DNA of 64,000 nt from Schizophyllum amplum (lineage: Eukaryota; Basidiomycota; Agaricomycetes; Agaricales; Schizophyllaceae). The stretch's first letter is position 1, and each line of letters begins with the position of its first letter. Shown piece after piece: positions 46,766 through 57,873 of this stretch. Under the pieces are notes generated by a model. That model was not told the DNA's origin. It worked only from the letters and a program-made list of their open reading frames with translations, and made no database searches. The DNA lies in NCBI GenBank assembly GCA_007026445.1, contig VDMD01000013.1, positions 124,001-188,000 on the forward strand. The letters run 5' to 3'. Both the position numbers and the translations under genes were made by a program.

Positions 46766-48600
46766 TCAGAACCCAGCGTAAGTGGCAGGCATGGGCGCAA
46801 AAGCAGGGTACACAAGCTGGCCGCCTGGCGTTGGGAGCGTTGGGAGCACGGGCATGCGTCTACGGATAGTCAGCACTGGTCTCTCGACCAGGCACAAAAC
46901 CACACACCTGAAATAGTCGAAAGGCATCGCAGGCGGCGCAGCATTGTACGGCCCCTCGCGCGACGGAGAGAACAGGTAGTGTGGCGCGTTGTAGAAGAGC
47001 CCAGGACCGCCGTGCCACCCTCCCATGCAGGACGAGGACTGGTTGACGAAGGCCGCAGACGAGTTGACGAAGGTCGCAGGCGAGTGGACGCAGGCGTAAG
47101 GCGTGTGCGGCGACGGCGTGGGGCCGGTCGCTGAGTGCTTGATCATCGGCTTCGAGAAACGGGCGGAGTAGCCATCGGTGACGAGCGGAGGCGTCGGACG
47201 GAGGAAGAGCACTTCAAGCGAGAATTGAGCATAGGACTGGCCCCTGAGCGTCCTGTGCGCATCTTCGGCCTCCGCGGGGTGGTGGTACTCAACGAGCACA
47301 GTTGTCGTCTTCTCCTTGGTGCCTGCGTCTGAGTCGGGCGTGTTGGCGTTGTTGTCCTCAGAGGGCGACGGGATGAGCTTGAGATTCTTGATGGTGCCGA
47401 AAGGACAGAGTAAGGGTCGGAGATCCGCCGGCTGAGAGAATAGGACGCTGGGCAGGTTGGACACGAGGATCGTCGTAGTGGGAGTCAAGCTAAGTTCGAG
47501 AGCGCCAAGGTCGGAGCTAAGAGAGAGCTGAGGAGGAATCACGTCGATCTCCTTGACAATTACAGTTTCCGGGACTTCCTTTTCGGTCTCGCTAGTCATC
47601 GAAGGGCTGCGCGACTCGGCATTGTCGGCCATGAATACCGCGCGATCGCCACCGTCCAGAAAGCCTCGGTTATCCACTATGAGCTGTATAGCAGTATAGA
47701 CAAGAGACATGGCATACCCTGTGAGCGCTGAACGACAGCCCACGAAATGTCAAGTGTGTGCCCTCTGAAGTAACGATTAGGAAGATATAACAGTCTTTCG
47801 AAGTATGCGTACTTGATCTGGGTGCGCGACAGGTTCGCCATGGCGTTCTTCGCTTCCTCGTGCGAGGACATGACGACGAACCCTCGACGCCGAGATGCGT
47901 TGTCGACCGTAGCAAGGATAACGCAGTGCGCAACCGTGCCATATTTGGAGAATATGGCAGCAAATTCAGACCTGCATGGTAAATGCGCAATGGAACTGAA
48001 GAAGAAAGGACACGACCGACTTCGTGAGTGCGAAAGGAAGACCTAGAACATAGAGATTGCGGCGAGCGTCCGACTGCTTGGAGTGCATCGATTGCGAATC
48101 GAAAGTTGGAATCTGGGTGACGAGACTAACAAGCAACTCAGCATATATGCGGCTCAAAAAAGGACACGACATACAGGGCGGTACCAGAAACCGTATATCC
48201 ATTCATGCAGAGAGCTTTCCTGCGATGATGGTAAGTGCCTCCTAAGACGGGGTATATGCTCACGTACTTTGCAGCATCTCTGTTATAGAAGGAAAGCTGC
48301 ATGTATGTGACTCCGCGCGCATCCTTCTGCTCTTCGGCGGAGCGTACGTCGCCTGATCCTCCTCAGTCCCTTGCATCGCGACACGCAGGCGCGATCTGAC
48401 CTATCAGCGCATTGAAGAGTGCCAATATCTCTTGCTTGTCGACTAGAGCACGTAGAGCATGATTCAGTTGTCTACTCTGAGAGACTGGCTGCACTGCGCT
48501 CACCATCCTTTGGGATGTTCTCGACCTTGACGAAATTGGGATCGGGTTTGAACTTGAACACCGAGTTAGGCGGGACTTTGGGCGCGTCGTAATTATTCAT
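46766..48600 (-). CDS. RNA-binding protein with RRM domains
   Basis: A multi-exon gene for a protein of about 480 residues with probably three RRMs. The N-terminus MNNYDAPKVPPNSVFKFKPD leads to an RNP2-like NFVKVENIP. A second set has RRNLYVLGLPF, then FAAIFSKYGTVAHCVIL and the RNP1-like RRRGFVVMSSHEEAKNAMANL. The last RRM has TTTILVSNLPSVLFS, LLCPFGTIKNLKLI and TTTVLVEYHHPAEAEDAHRTL. The tail is Pro/Ala/Tyr-rich and aromatic, ending LPTPGGQLVYPAFAP. It should bind RNA in the nucleus or cytosol; the target is unknown. The start at 48600 is set by the ATG that faces EXO1 across 262 bp. Exons between 47990 and 48480 are small and less certain. Confidence 0.78.
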
Positions 48601-48862
48601 GCTGATATTATGCTGAGTTCATAAACCAAGAAGCGAGTGAAGCAAAAGGAGCGGGCGAGCAGGAACCAAAGCAAGCAAGAAAGTCGAATAGAAGGACAAG
48701 GAGCGTTCGGCACTTGCCGCAGGAGGAGGCAAGGACAAATAACGCGTACTTAATATACGCGGTCACGCGTCGCGCGAACGTTACCGCAACCGGCCACCCG
48801 TTTCCTTCAACTTCGTTCCCGCCAGTCGTTCTACTCGCGAGCGTCGCGCAGAAGCTCGCTCT

Positions 48863-51355
48863 ATGGGAATCTCTGGACTCCTCCCGGCGCTCAAGTCCAT
48901 TCAGACGACGAAAAAGCTTTCTGACTTCAAGGGACAGACCATCGCCGTCGACGGCTATGTGTGGCTGCACCGCGGCGTATACAACTGCGCGGTCGAGCTT
49001 GCGACCGGGCAGGAGACGCACAAGTGCGTGGTTGTGCTACTGAATGCGTGTTATCGACTGACGCCATCCAGATACATCGACTACTTCATGCACCGGGTAC
49101 GGATGCTGCGACACAACGGGGTCGAGCCGTACATCGTATTCGACGGAGGCCCCCTACCAGCGAAGAAGGGAACGGAGGAGGATCGTCGGCAGAAGCGCGA
49201 GGAGAGTCTGCAACGTGCAAATATGCTGGCCGCTCAGGGCAAGCACTCGCAAGCAAGAGACTCTTACCTGAAATGTGTGGACGTTACGCCCGAGATGGCA
49301 TACCAGGTCATCAAGGTGTGTTGCATGTTGGTGGACATTGAACATGCACTCATGACTTCCTTAGTGTTTACGCGCCGAGACCGTCAAGTACGTCGTCGCG
49401 CCGTACGAAGCAGACGCGCAGATGGCCTTCCTCGAGCGTACTGGCGCCGTAAACGCTATACTGACGGAGGACTCCGATCTTCTTGTATTCGGATGCAAGA
49501 ATGTGCTCTTCAAGCTCGACCACGCCCAGAACACCGTCGTCCACATCTCCCGCTCCGACTTCGCGTCCGTTACCGCATGCGACGCCAACGGCGTTTCTCT
49601 GGTCGGCTGGTCAGACGCGCAGTTCCGGACCATGGCTATTCTCAGCGGCTGCGACTACCTTCCCAGCATACCAGGCGTCGGCCTCAAGACAGCGGCTGTG
49701 TACGTGCGCAGGTGGAAGACCATCGAGCAGTGTGTGAAGGCCATTGCCCGCGAAGGAAAGAAGAGGATACCTATGGGGTATATCTCTGCCTTCCGCCTGG
49801 CGGAGCGATGTTTCCTTCACCAACGCGTCTACGATCCAGCACGAGAGCAGCTCGTCCACTTAACGGACGTGGGAGATGACTGGGACGATGAAGCGGACAT
49901 CTACGTTGGACCGTGAGTTTGTTTGCAGGTGTATGCTTCCTTTACTGATAGTTGATCTGTAGGCACATACCCCCAGATGTAGCGAAGAAGATCGCTCTTG
50001 GCGAGTATGATCCAGAGACGCACCTTCCTGTCAAGGACGTGTATCCAAAGTACATGCCGCGGCCGTTGCGGTTGGTCGACTTGAACGTGAGCAAGTCGGC
50101 TGTGGACAAGGGCAAGGGGAGGGTCATGGCAACGCCCAGATGTTCGACCCCCAAAGCCGGTGGCATCCTAGATTTCTTTGGTATGTTGCGACTGGAAAGG
50201 CTCTCAGCTGTACTGAAATGACGTATCTCAGGCCCCACCGCCGTTATACCTCACCAAAGCTCGCAGAGCAAGTCGCCCATTAAGCTCAAGCCCCGTTCAA
50301 GCGGCAAGAACAGTGGCAAACGCACGCTCGCCGAAGTCATGGAAACGGAGACAGTCCAGAAGAGAGCGCGGCTGGAGAGCGTGCCGGCAGTTGGGCTATC
50401 GAAGTACTTTAAACCGGCGGCAAGCCCCGGCGCGTCATGCTCGCAGCCAACGACAGCGAACGACTCGCAGTCGTTGCCCCCAGATAAAGAGAACGTCCAA
50501 CCGCGAGCATCAACGTCGCACGAGCCTGCAGAGGACCTAGACTCTATAGTCGTGCACCCTGCCGACGGTGACATAGACGACGTGCTAGAAGATGAAGTCA
50601 TTGACGTTGACCAGGAGGACGGGTATATCTCACCCTCGCAGTACGACTGCATGGATGCCGCAGACCTGTCCTCCCCAATACGAGCGCCGAAACTGCTCGA
50701 CGAGGACGAGGAAGACGACTTTGACGCAGACCCAATCTCTAGCCCCGTCGCACAAGTCTATCGGCGTCACTCGCTGCCTCACTCCCAGCCCGTGCACTCT
50801 GCCGCTGCTACACACAAGACCTTTTCTCGGAGGGAGTCTGCGCCCATGCCATCTTCCTCGCGCAAGACAGTCATTGTAGGACCCGATCTGCGCGACTACT
50901 TTGGCGACGAGGCGAGCAGCGATATAGACGGCTTCGACGAAGATCCCACGTCTGGAGGCTCAGCCTCGGACACACCGCCCACGCCTTCCCCCGAAACACC
51001 ACACCAGGCTGCGGACGCATGCGTCCTCGTCGCACGTCGGTCGTCGATACCGGACGATGACGAGACGGGGAGCTCGCCGGCCTTCGCGGCTGTCGCGCGA
51101 GGATGGCGGGAGAAGTGGTCTCACGCGGGGATGAGCTGCAGCACTCTGACTCGGAGGGAGACCACGCTCACTCCGGTGGGCCGTCGGTTGCCCGCGCGCT
51201 TGCCCAACTCGGTACCTATAAGTGCGAGTAAATTGGTGCGGCGCAACGCGCTCCCCTTGCAGCGCACGGCGACGAGGACAGACAGCCCAGCGTTGGGCAG
51301 TCGTACTCTTGATAGGTTCAGGTGCGTTCTAGGCGAGTCCTCTTCTGATACGTGA
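48863..51355 (+). CDS. EXO1: exonuclease 1
   Basis: A 5'-3' exonuclease and flap endonuclease of the XPG/FEN family, used in mismatch repair (excision after MutS/MutL) and in end resection for recombination. Five exons (48863-49023, 49072-49315, 49365-49912, 49963-50180, 50232-51355) encode 764 residues. The active-site acids fall at the expected positions: Asp30 (AVDGYVW), Asp78 (VFDGG), Glu150 and Asp152 (YEADAQ), Asp171 and Asp173 (EDSD), and a further Asp in GCDYLPSIPGVG, which also starts the helix-hairpin-helix. The N-terminus MGISGLLPALK is canonical, with Gly2 exposed after Met removal. The C-terminal third is disordered and acidic, with PxxLxKYF-like strings (VGLSKYFKP) as in Exo1 tails that bind MMR partners. 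All splices hold phase. Confidence 0.95.
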
Positions 51356-51722
51356 CACTGATATCGCGAAGGTGTTCGTGAGTCTGGCGATTCGTCCGGG
51401 GGATCTTCAGTTTCCTAAAACGGAAAGCGCGCATCAACTCACGGGGTCAACAGTCACGCAATGAGCCGACTGCCTGGCTATAGTTTACGCTGTACTGTAT
51501 ACTAAAGTCATCTCGTGATATTCCCATCTTACAACCCATGCCTAAGCCAGGGCCTTGGTAGTCGTACCGATAGATTGGGCACACGTTGTCCGCACTGTCT
51601 TCGAGGACAACACATAGGTACAGTCGAGAAGAAGTAAGTATGTACTATGGGAACAGCATTAGACGGGAAGCCTGAAACTGCGCACAGCGTAGGTTAGGTC
51701 ATTCTAGGGTCATTCTCCCGTC
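51356..51722. other. intergenic region
   Basis: About 370 bp between EXO1 and the C2H2 gene on the same strand. I see no gene or repeat. Confidence 0.45.
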
Positions 51723-52469
51723 ATGGGCGATGGGCGTGCTGTAGGGTTGCAGGTTGCCGCTTCGGGACGCACGGAAATCACCCAGCCTGTCTCCCACCGT
51801 CCATACCCAGGTCGTCGCGAAGCGCTCACAGTCGTGATGCCCCGATCCTTGGCGTCTGCTACGCCTCAACAAGATTCAGACATGTATAGTCAGCCCACAG
51901 ACGGTGATAGCAGCCGTGGCGGTGAGGAGGGGAGCAACAGCGCCGCTCGTAAGTCCACCAAGCAACATGTGTGTCCCCAGTGCAAAAAATTCTTCTCTCG
52001 GTGAGCGCGATTAAGCGCTGAGCCCCTGTAGAGCAATTGCTAACGGCCTATAGCCCCAGTAGTCTCAAGACACACTTGAACTCACACACGGGCGATAAAC
52101 GTACGTGCCTTCGCCCTCCGTTCACTGACAAGGAGCATAACACGTGTGATCCCAGCATACAAATGTGGCTATCCTGGCTGCGACATGGCCTTTGCAGCCA
52201 CGTCCAATGCGCGGCGCCACCGACGCCTTCACGGCGATAAGTTCGCACGCGAGTACAAACCCGAGAAGGAAATCGAGTTCTGCAGTCCTGTGGTCAGCGA
52301 TTCTGTAGAGTTGCCTAACTCACAGCGGTCGAGCTCGAAGAAGGGCCTGAAGTGGATGCCGTCGAAGGTTCCTCGGGAGAATGTCTCTCGCAAGATTGAC
52401 TTGCAGTCGGGGGAATCGTCGACTGAGCCGTCGCGCTACATTTCTATGGGCAGTTTAAAGAACAACTGA
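51723..52469 (+). CDS. C2H2 zinc-finger transcription factor
   Basis: Three exons (51723-52000, 52054-52100, 52156-52469) encode 212 residues. Two tandem C2H2 fingers are formed across the splices. Finger 1 is CPQCKKFFSRPSSLKTHLNSH (C-x2-C-x12-H-x3-H); then comes the linker TGDKPYK; finger 2 is CGYPGCDMAFAATSNARRHRRLH (C-x4-C-x12-H-x3-H). The TGxKPYxC linker is the DNA-binding signature. The N-terminal 80 residues are polar and rich in Gly, Ser and Gln; the tail is Ser/Lys-rich. Similar two-finger proteins in fungi regulate stress or development, but nothing here names a target. The ATG at 51723 is the first in frame. Confidence 0.85.
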
Positions 52470-52695
52470 CTTTGGTGGAGTCGTGCTCCACAAGTGCCCA
52501 GCAGTAGCTCAAGTGACTTGAACGCATTTGCGTCGATGCAGAAGAATCGCCGCCGGACCCTTCATCTCTGATAAGATTCAGCGGTCCTGTACGCTGCGGT
52601 GGGTTGGGAGGACGAATATACCAAGGCTGGACGGAAATTGTAGTGCAGAGTTTGCACCTAGGGACATTCTCGCTATCGTACAGGTTGACGGTGCT

Positions 52696-53218
52696 TCATG
52701 AATATAGCGCTTTATTCACGAAGTCGATAGGAGCGTCAAGCAACTCGGCGGTCATAGGTCCTGTAGAGTGCAAGCGCTCATACGAAGGATAACGCGAATA
52801 AGAGTCTGAGGGCGTGCGTTTGGTCGGCGTTCAGCAAGGCGCGACCATGCACATACCAGTTATTGTGCTAGCGCTGGACATAGCTGGCTGGTTGTACAGT
52901 GCAAGAGCAAAGTAGGTGAAGTAGGTGAGCAGGACAAGGATGATTGAGTAGGCGGGTAAAAGCAAGGACCATTCGCTTGACTGATGTCAGTACATTGTCT
53001 TTAGGGTGGACGAGTGTTCGTTACCGGCTGGGATACCAGTCTATACCCAAGCGGATGATGAGCGCGTCAGGAAGAAGAGCCCAGAGGAGGTAGAGTCCAA
53101 AGAGCAGATATGTTGACGTCCACGCTACGAAGCCATAGAATTCTGGGGCTCGGCTATGTTCGTGAGCCGGATAAGATGCGAGAGGCGCAGACGAGGAGGT
53201 GCTCCTGACTCGACCCAT
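52696..53218 (-). CDS. PIG-P subunit of GPI-GlcNAc transferase
   Basis: An ER membrane subunit of the complex that makes GlcNAc-phosphatidylinositol, the first step in GPI anchor synthesis. Three exons. Exon 1 gives EFYGFVAWTSTYLLFGLYLL (helix 1), then WALLPDALIIRLGIDWYPSR. Exon 2 gives EWSLLLPAYSIILVLLTYF (helix 2) and ends at SASTIT. Exon 3 begins with the final Asp of TITD and adds SYSRYPSYERL and ALYS. The YGFV start, the LGI-x-x-YPSR-x-W block and the closing TITD are the family signature. The N-terminal 25 residues are variable. The protein serves GPI proteins such as the CRH-type enzyme at 44165-45907. The start at 53218 faces the RAD51-family gene start, 270 bp away. Confidence 0.85.
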
Positions 53219-53488
53219 ATTTTGAAGTTCCTGGCATGGATGCGCCTAGCTGGTGGTGGCGCTGTCGATCGGGGGTCCAACAGTTGGTCACGACTCACGG
53301 GTCCTGTGGTAAACGGAAGCAAACGATCGTCGGCACCGGTCCGGAATTAGCCGTTCCACGTGTTACAGACCCTTCTTCATTACCGTCCACGTTGATCAAG
53401 TTCAACAGACTGCCGGTCGCCTTGCGCTCCCCGAAATTCTTGAACTCGGTCAAACAGGCTGTGTTCTCTCGACGCGCAATATAGAACA

Positions 53489-54936
53489 ATGCACAGGCGT
53501 CCCATCTCCTCTTTATCCCTCCCACCAGCAACGCTGGGCGCTCTGACGCGCGCAGGCTTCGAGACTCTTGGTGACCTAGCGTCGGTCGACTCCGCAGAGG
53601 CATTATCCGCTCGTAAGGAATTCTTCAGGTTTCCAACACAATGTGTACACGCTTTTCCAGAACTTAGGATACCTATCACCCAGTCGCAGGCCGTTATTTC
53701 GGCTTCGCATACGATGGGACCGCCCACCATGGCTTCACAGTCACTCGCTTTCCTGACCAAATCGAAAGCGGCCGCACAGCTGCGAACGACTATGTATCAA
53801 CCTCTGGACGCTCTGCTCGGCGGCGGCCTACGCCTGGGACATGTGTATGAGTTATCTGGCCCTCCTGGGGCCCCGAAGGACGTGTTAGCGCTCAAGATCG
53901 CCCGATCCTTCTTAAGGGCGAAGGAAGGCGCCCTCATTGTTGGTACGTCACACCCTCTTCCGTCCGAACTGGGAGCTAAGTCTCAGAATCCAGATTGCCA
54001 AAACATGATCAACTCGGACATCTTCCAAGGGGAGGATATGGACGGTAGGTACCCGTTATTTGCTCCCAGTCTAGCCAGCCTGCAGGTACAGCTGAGTTTT
54101 GGCAGACGGTGCTCTCGACCTTATATCGACCACTGCGGTTCACTCCCTCGCCGGGCTTGTGTTATTCGTTCAGAATCTACCTGCCCTTCTAGGCCGCCTT
54201 CCAGAGGTGGTGTGCTATGGACCCGTCTGGGTTGCAAGGCTCATCTTGCGCCACAGACAACGCTCCTCATCTTTGGAGGTTTCTCATCTCCGTTTCAATC
54301 TTCCAGTCCAGCTGCTCGAGGTGTTGCTCTCGATCGTATCAAGGCAGTGCTTTCAAAGATCTGTGCCACAAATCGCCTGACCGTATGTAACGCCTTCGTT
54401 GTTGCCGTTGTGCCATATCGCGACGTAGAAATTTGCAGGTCGTAACGACATGTCAGTGCGCAACGAAAATCCTCAACAGTGATGGCTCTCCGTCGAACTT
54501 CGACTCTGGGGCGCAGGCCGTAATGCGTCCTCACCCAGGTACGCAAATGATGGCTCCGTCTAGACGCGCTCATCGTCAGGTACTCTAATCAGGTCCGAAT
54601 TATATGCCTCCGGGACGGTCAACGAGAGTTCTCCTCGTCCCTAACAGCCCGAATGCGGGGTAAGAGGGATTTTCGCGTCCTCGCAGTGTGGCATCTTACA
54701 CTGAACGAAGTAACCTACGACTCCTCGACTCGCAGGGCAATGACGCGAGACGCAAGCCAAGGCCATCAAACGTGCCCTATTCTCTGGTGAGCGTTTCCCC
54801 TATCGAACTTCCATCGGGCAGCTATGACGCCCGCGGGCCGCCACAGAACGACATTTTGGAAAGCGGGCTTTTCAAAGATGGCGTGGCGGCTGTCGTTGGG
54901 GTAAATCACATCAGACCTCCCATCTTGCTACTATAG
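53489..54936 (+). CDS. RAD51-family paralogue with degenerate nucleotide-binding motifs
   Basis: A RecA/Rad51-superfamily protein, probably a recombination mediator. An N-terminal helix-hairpin-helix-like region (LPPATLGALTRAGFETLGDL) leads to PLDALLGGGLRLGHVYELSG. The Walker A site then reads GPPGAPKDV; Lys is kept but Ser/Thr is replaced by Asp. The Walker B strand reads LLIFGGFSSPFQ and lacks the usual Asp. Further family strings are LDLISTTAVHSLAGLVLFV, ALDRIKAVLSKI, LTVVTTCQCATKILNSDGSP and RSTRVLLVPNSPN. The exons join through introns of about 45-60 nt, for instance 54210-54259. It may be a RAD51C-, RAD55- or RAD57-like protein. The C-terminus after the VLLVPNS string is uncertain, with a stop at about 54936. 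Confidence 0.72.
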
Positions 54937-55204
54937 GCTGCTATCGGCTGGCCGTCGGTGTGAATGCCAATAATGCCGGTCCCAGCCCGAGTCTGGCGCG
55001 CGAAGGCGGGAAGCGGCGTGTGGCTGTGCATGTTCCATGAGGGGCGCGGGAAGGGGTCTATGATCGCGCCGCGTGCGACAGTGAGACAATGACCACATGT
55101 TATATAATCATTAGGAACCCAATCTCATCCTCTATTTCCCCCCCCCCCCCCCTTCACGTCTTCTCTCTCATCTCCTCCCTCTACACGTCACCGCCTTGCC
55201 CACC
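54937..55204. promoter_or_regulatory. promoter of the alpha/beta hydrolase gene
   Basis: Contains a TATATAA box at 55101-55107 (about 100 bp upstream of the ATG at 55205) and a run of 15 C at 55138-55152. A C/T-rich leader follows. Confidence 0.6.
55138..55152 (+). repeat. homopolymer C15 tract
   Basis: Fifteen consecutive C between the TATA box and the ATG at 55205. Such runs are prone to length change and to sequencing error. Confidence 0.9.
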
Positions 55205-56329
55205 ATGCCGAGCGTGAAAGTCAAGACCAACGTAGGCTCGCTGCACATCAACTACACGATCTCGACGCCGAAGAACCCGTCCGCGAAGTCTATCGACAAG
55301 GATTTACCAACGATCGTCTTCCTGCACCCTGTGTACATGGGCCAGGAAATATACCACCGTACGCCGCGCGCACTCCCGGACCTCTCATGTGTGGTTGACG
55401 CTTTATCGTCTAGAGCAGTTCGCCGATCCTCAGTTGCGCAAGTTCAACCTCATTGTGATGGAGACGCGCGGCCACGGCGACACGAGCGGCAAAGTGGGCA
55501 AGACGTTCAGCCGCGTCGAAGCGGCTGACGATGTGAAGAAGTTCATGGTGTGTGGCCCACGACAGCGCTCCGGGGAATGCGCAGTACTCACTATCGCGTT
55601 ATAGGAGGCTCTTCGTTTACCGCCCTGCCATATCGTTGGCCTTTCCATGGGGGCATGCATTGGCTTGCAGACCGCAATCACGTACCCGGAGAAGGTTCTC
55701 TCCGTGACCATGATATCTCCTTTGCCGCTCGAGGAGGTCCGTATCACGAACCTGACACGTGGTTATCACGTCTGACGAAATCATCAGCCTGAAGATGTTG
55801 CTGCGGGCCGTACGGAGATTTATGAGTGTTGGTTGGAGGGCATCCAGGGCGATAAGTCCGCGCTTAAGGACGCTCTCTACGGCGCCTGCCAACTCGGCTT
55901 TAACAGCTCGAATTCCAGCATGGTTGCCGCGTACGCAGCCTTTGACCTTCCCCTCCCGCATAACTGTCTGACTTCTTGCCTTAGATTACAACGCGCATGT
56001 ACCCGCAGGCATTGAAAAACTGGTCGCTCAAAAATCTGGAGGATTTCCGTGCCATCTCCGTCAACTTCTTTGTCGACAGGAAGGCGCATTCCACGGAGAC
56101 CTTGGCCAAAGTCAAGTGCCCGATCCACCTCATCCACTGTGGCGGCGACATCGCGTACCCATACGAGTACGTGGCAGAGCTGCAGCAGGCGATGCAAAAG
56201 GCCGGTGTGGACGTGCACGTGTCGACCGTGGCGGACGCGCCGCACTTTGGGCCGGTCACCCATCCGAAAGAGTGTGTGGTCTGTTTCAATCGCGCGCGGG
56301 TGCTGTATCTGACCGCCCTGCAGGATTAA
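55205..56329 (+). CDS. alpha/beta-hydrolase fold protein
   Basis: A serine-hydrolase-type protein of about 290 residues. After a short N-terminus (MPSVKVKTNVGSLHINYTIS), the first core strand is LPTIVFLHPVYMG, where the oxyanion-hole HG is replaced by HP. The next blocks are FNLIVMETRGHGDTSG, the nucleophile elbow HIVGLSMGACIGLQ (Ser in GLSMG), an acid-bearing strand HLIHCGGDIAYPYEYV and a late VADAPHFGPV holding the catalytic His. This layout fits epoxide hydrolase, esterase or 3-oxoadipate enol-lactonase-type enzymes. The last is tempting next to aromatic catabolism, but the dioxygenase is 50 kb away. Four to five exons; introns near 55355-55410, 55550-55603, 55720-55790 and 55930-55988. 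There is no signal peptide. Confidence 0.75.
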
Positions 56330-56666
56330 CAGTCTCTGCCACGATTGGGTGTCCGACCTGACGAGGCAACCCGTACCGCCCGTCGCGCACGCTGCCTCTC
56401 CCTTCCACGCTACCCTCACGAAGTGTGGACTGGACGCCGACGACGAGGAGGACTTCTCCTCATGATGACTTCCTTCATCGGTATACCTTTAGCGCCCTAT
56501 GGCGCCTGTATCTTGCGCTCTTGTGGTCACGCTTCACGTATGGCAGTGAGGCTTTGGGTTATGCGGACGATGTGTACATTTATGCGGTGCGAGATGGACT
56601 TTAGATTTGCGAAATCGTTCTCTGTATGTCATGCATGCATGAGTACCACTGGCGCTGGTGCGAATT
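56330..56666. other. intergenic region between converging genes
   Basis: 337 bp of 3' flanks of the hydrolase and the cyclo-ligase genes. No gene seen. Confidence 0.45.
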
Positions 56667-57587
56667 TTATGAACGGATGGTTTCATCCGGTGTCACGATA
56701 ATGTCCATCTTCCAGTCGTGTTCAGTGGTCGGCACCGGTGCGTTGTCACAGATCTGCTCTCTTAGGGCGAGAGCGACTGGCAGGGAGGGTGAGCGGATTC
56801 AGAAGGGACGTGAGCAGGGCTTACCGAGAAGGGGTCGCTTCTGCCCGGTTTCCACGTAGGAAGATATGAAGCGGTCGTAATAACCCTTTCCGTGTCCGAG
56901 ACGTGACATGGACCGGTCGAAAGCAACGCCTAGGAACAACGGTGAGAGCCATGTGATATGGTGATGCATGCAGAGTACCTGGGACAAGAACAATGTCGAT
57001 GCCAGGAGCTTCCAGGGCTGCGAAACGGCAAGCCGCTTGTGAGCATCCGTACAAGAGCGCGTAAACCGTGAAGCATCTCATACCGCTCTGGCGAGGCGAT
57101 CCGAGCCAGTGCAATTCGGGTTCTTTGATACCCCATGTACCGGCCTTCAGAGATGCGAGATCGTTCCTTCCGTGTATCCGAAGGAAGTCCATGCGACTAG
57201 CTGTTTGCAAGTCGATCTTGGGGATGAAGAGAGTCTTTTCTATTCGACAACGGAAAAGAAAACGGTCAGAACAGCCCTTGAAGGGAGCGGCTTGATGAAC
57301 AAAGACGCACCTTGGTCGAGGATCTCCGCGATTAGAGATGTTGTGACTACTTCGCTGGTAGGCATGCTCATGTAGCAGCTAACGCGCCTGCTCTCCTTGA
57401 ATGCAGGGAGTGCGAGCACACGCGAAGCGATGGCCTCTGCTGTCGCGGAGGAGGATATCATCGCCGAACCAGTTTATATAGATAGTATCATACATTGTTG
57501 AGCGATGTCTGTGACCGGTAGAGCTCTAAGTTTCGCGGATATGAGCCTCCTGAGAGTGCGTTTTTCAGCAGCGATGACTGTGGCCAT
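56667..57587 (-). CDS. 5-formyltetrahydrofolate cyclo-ligase
   Basis: Converts 5-formyl-THF to 5,10-methenyl-THF with ATP, salvaging stored folate for one-carbon metabolism. A protein of about 230 residues over five exons. The N-terminus MATVIAAEKRTLRRLISAKL is the family's K-x-x-L-R-x-x-I-x-x-x-L helix. Then come SRVLALPAFKESRRVSCYMSMP, EVVTTSLIAEIL, KTLFIPKID-like sequence and the signature VAFDRSMSRLGHGKGYYDRF, which holds the LGxGKGYYD phosphate and substrate loop. The end reads DIIVTPDETIRS, as in the family's D-x-x-V-x-x-D/T-P. The ATG at 57587 is chosen by alignment; more upstream starts add unrelated sequence. It is divergent from MSH6 by 286 bp. Confidence 0.88.
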
Positions 57588-57873
57588 GAGTACTGGATGC
57601 GCCCGACGATCCCACAATACCGGTGAATATGAGACAAAACGAAGGGAACAGAACTGGGGTATCGAATTACGCACCGCAGAGGTCTATAGCAGCTTGGTCA
57701 GATGAGCGCAGACTTCAACCTCTGTTGTTTGATCGCGTTAGTCACGGATGGCGATGAACAACACGCCCTCACGCGTCTGGCCGCAATGTCCGGCCCGGAC
57801 ACTCTTCAGCGCTGGGTGCTTGCTGGGTACCGTCTTGCCCTCACGTCTCGTCCGTCCACCATACTCGCCCATC

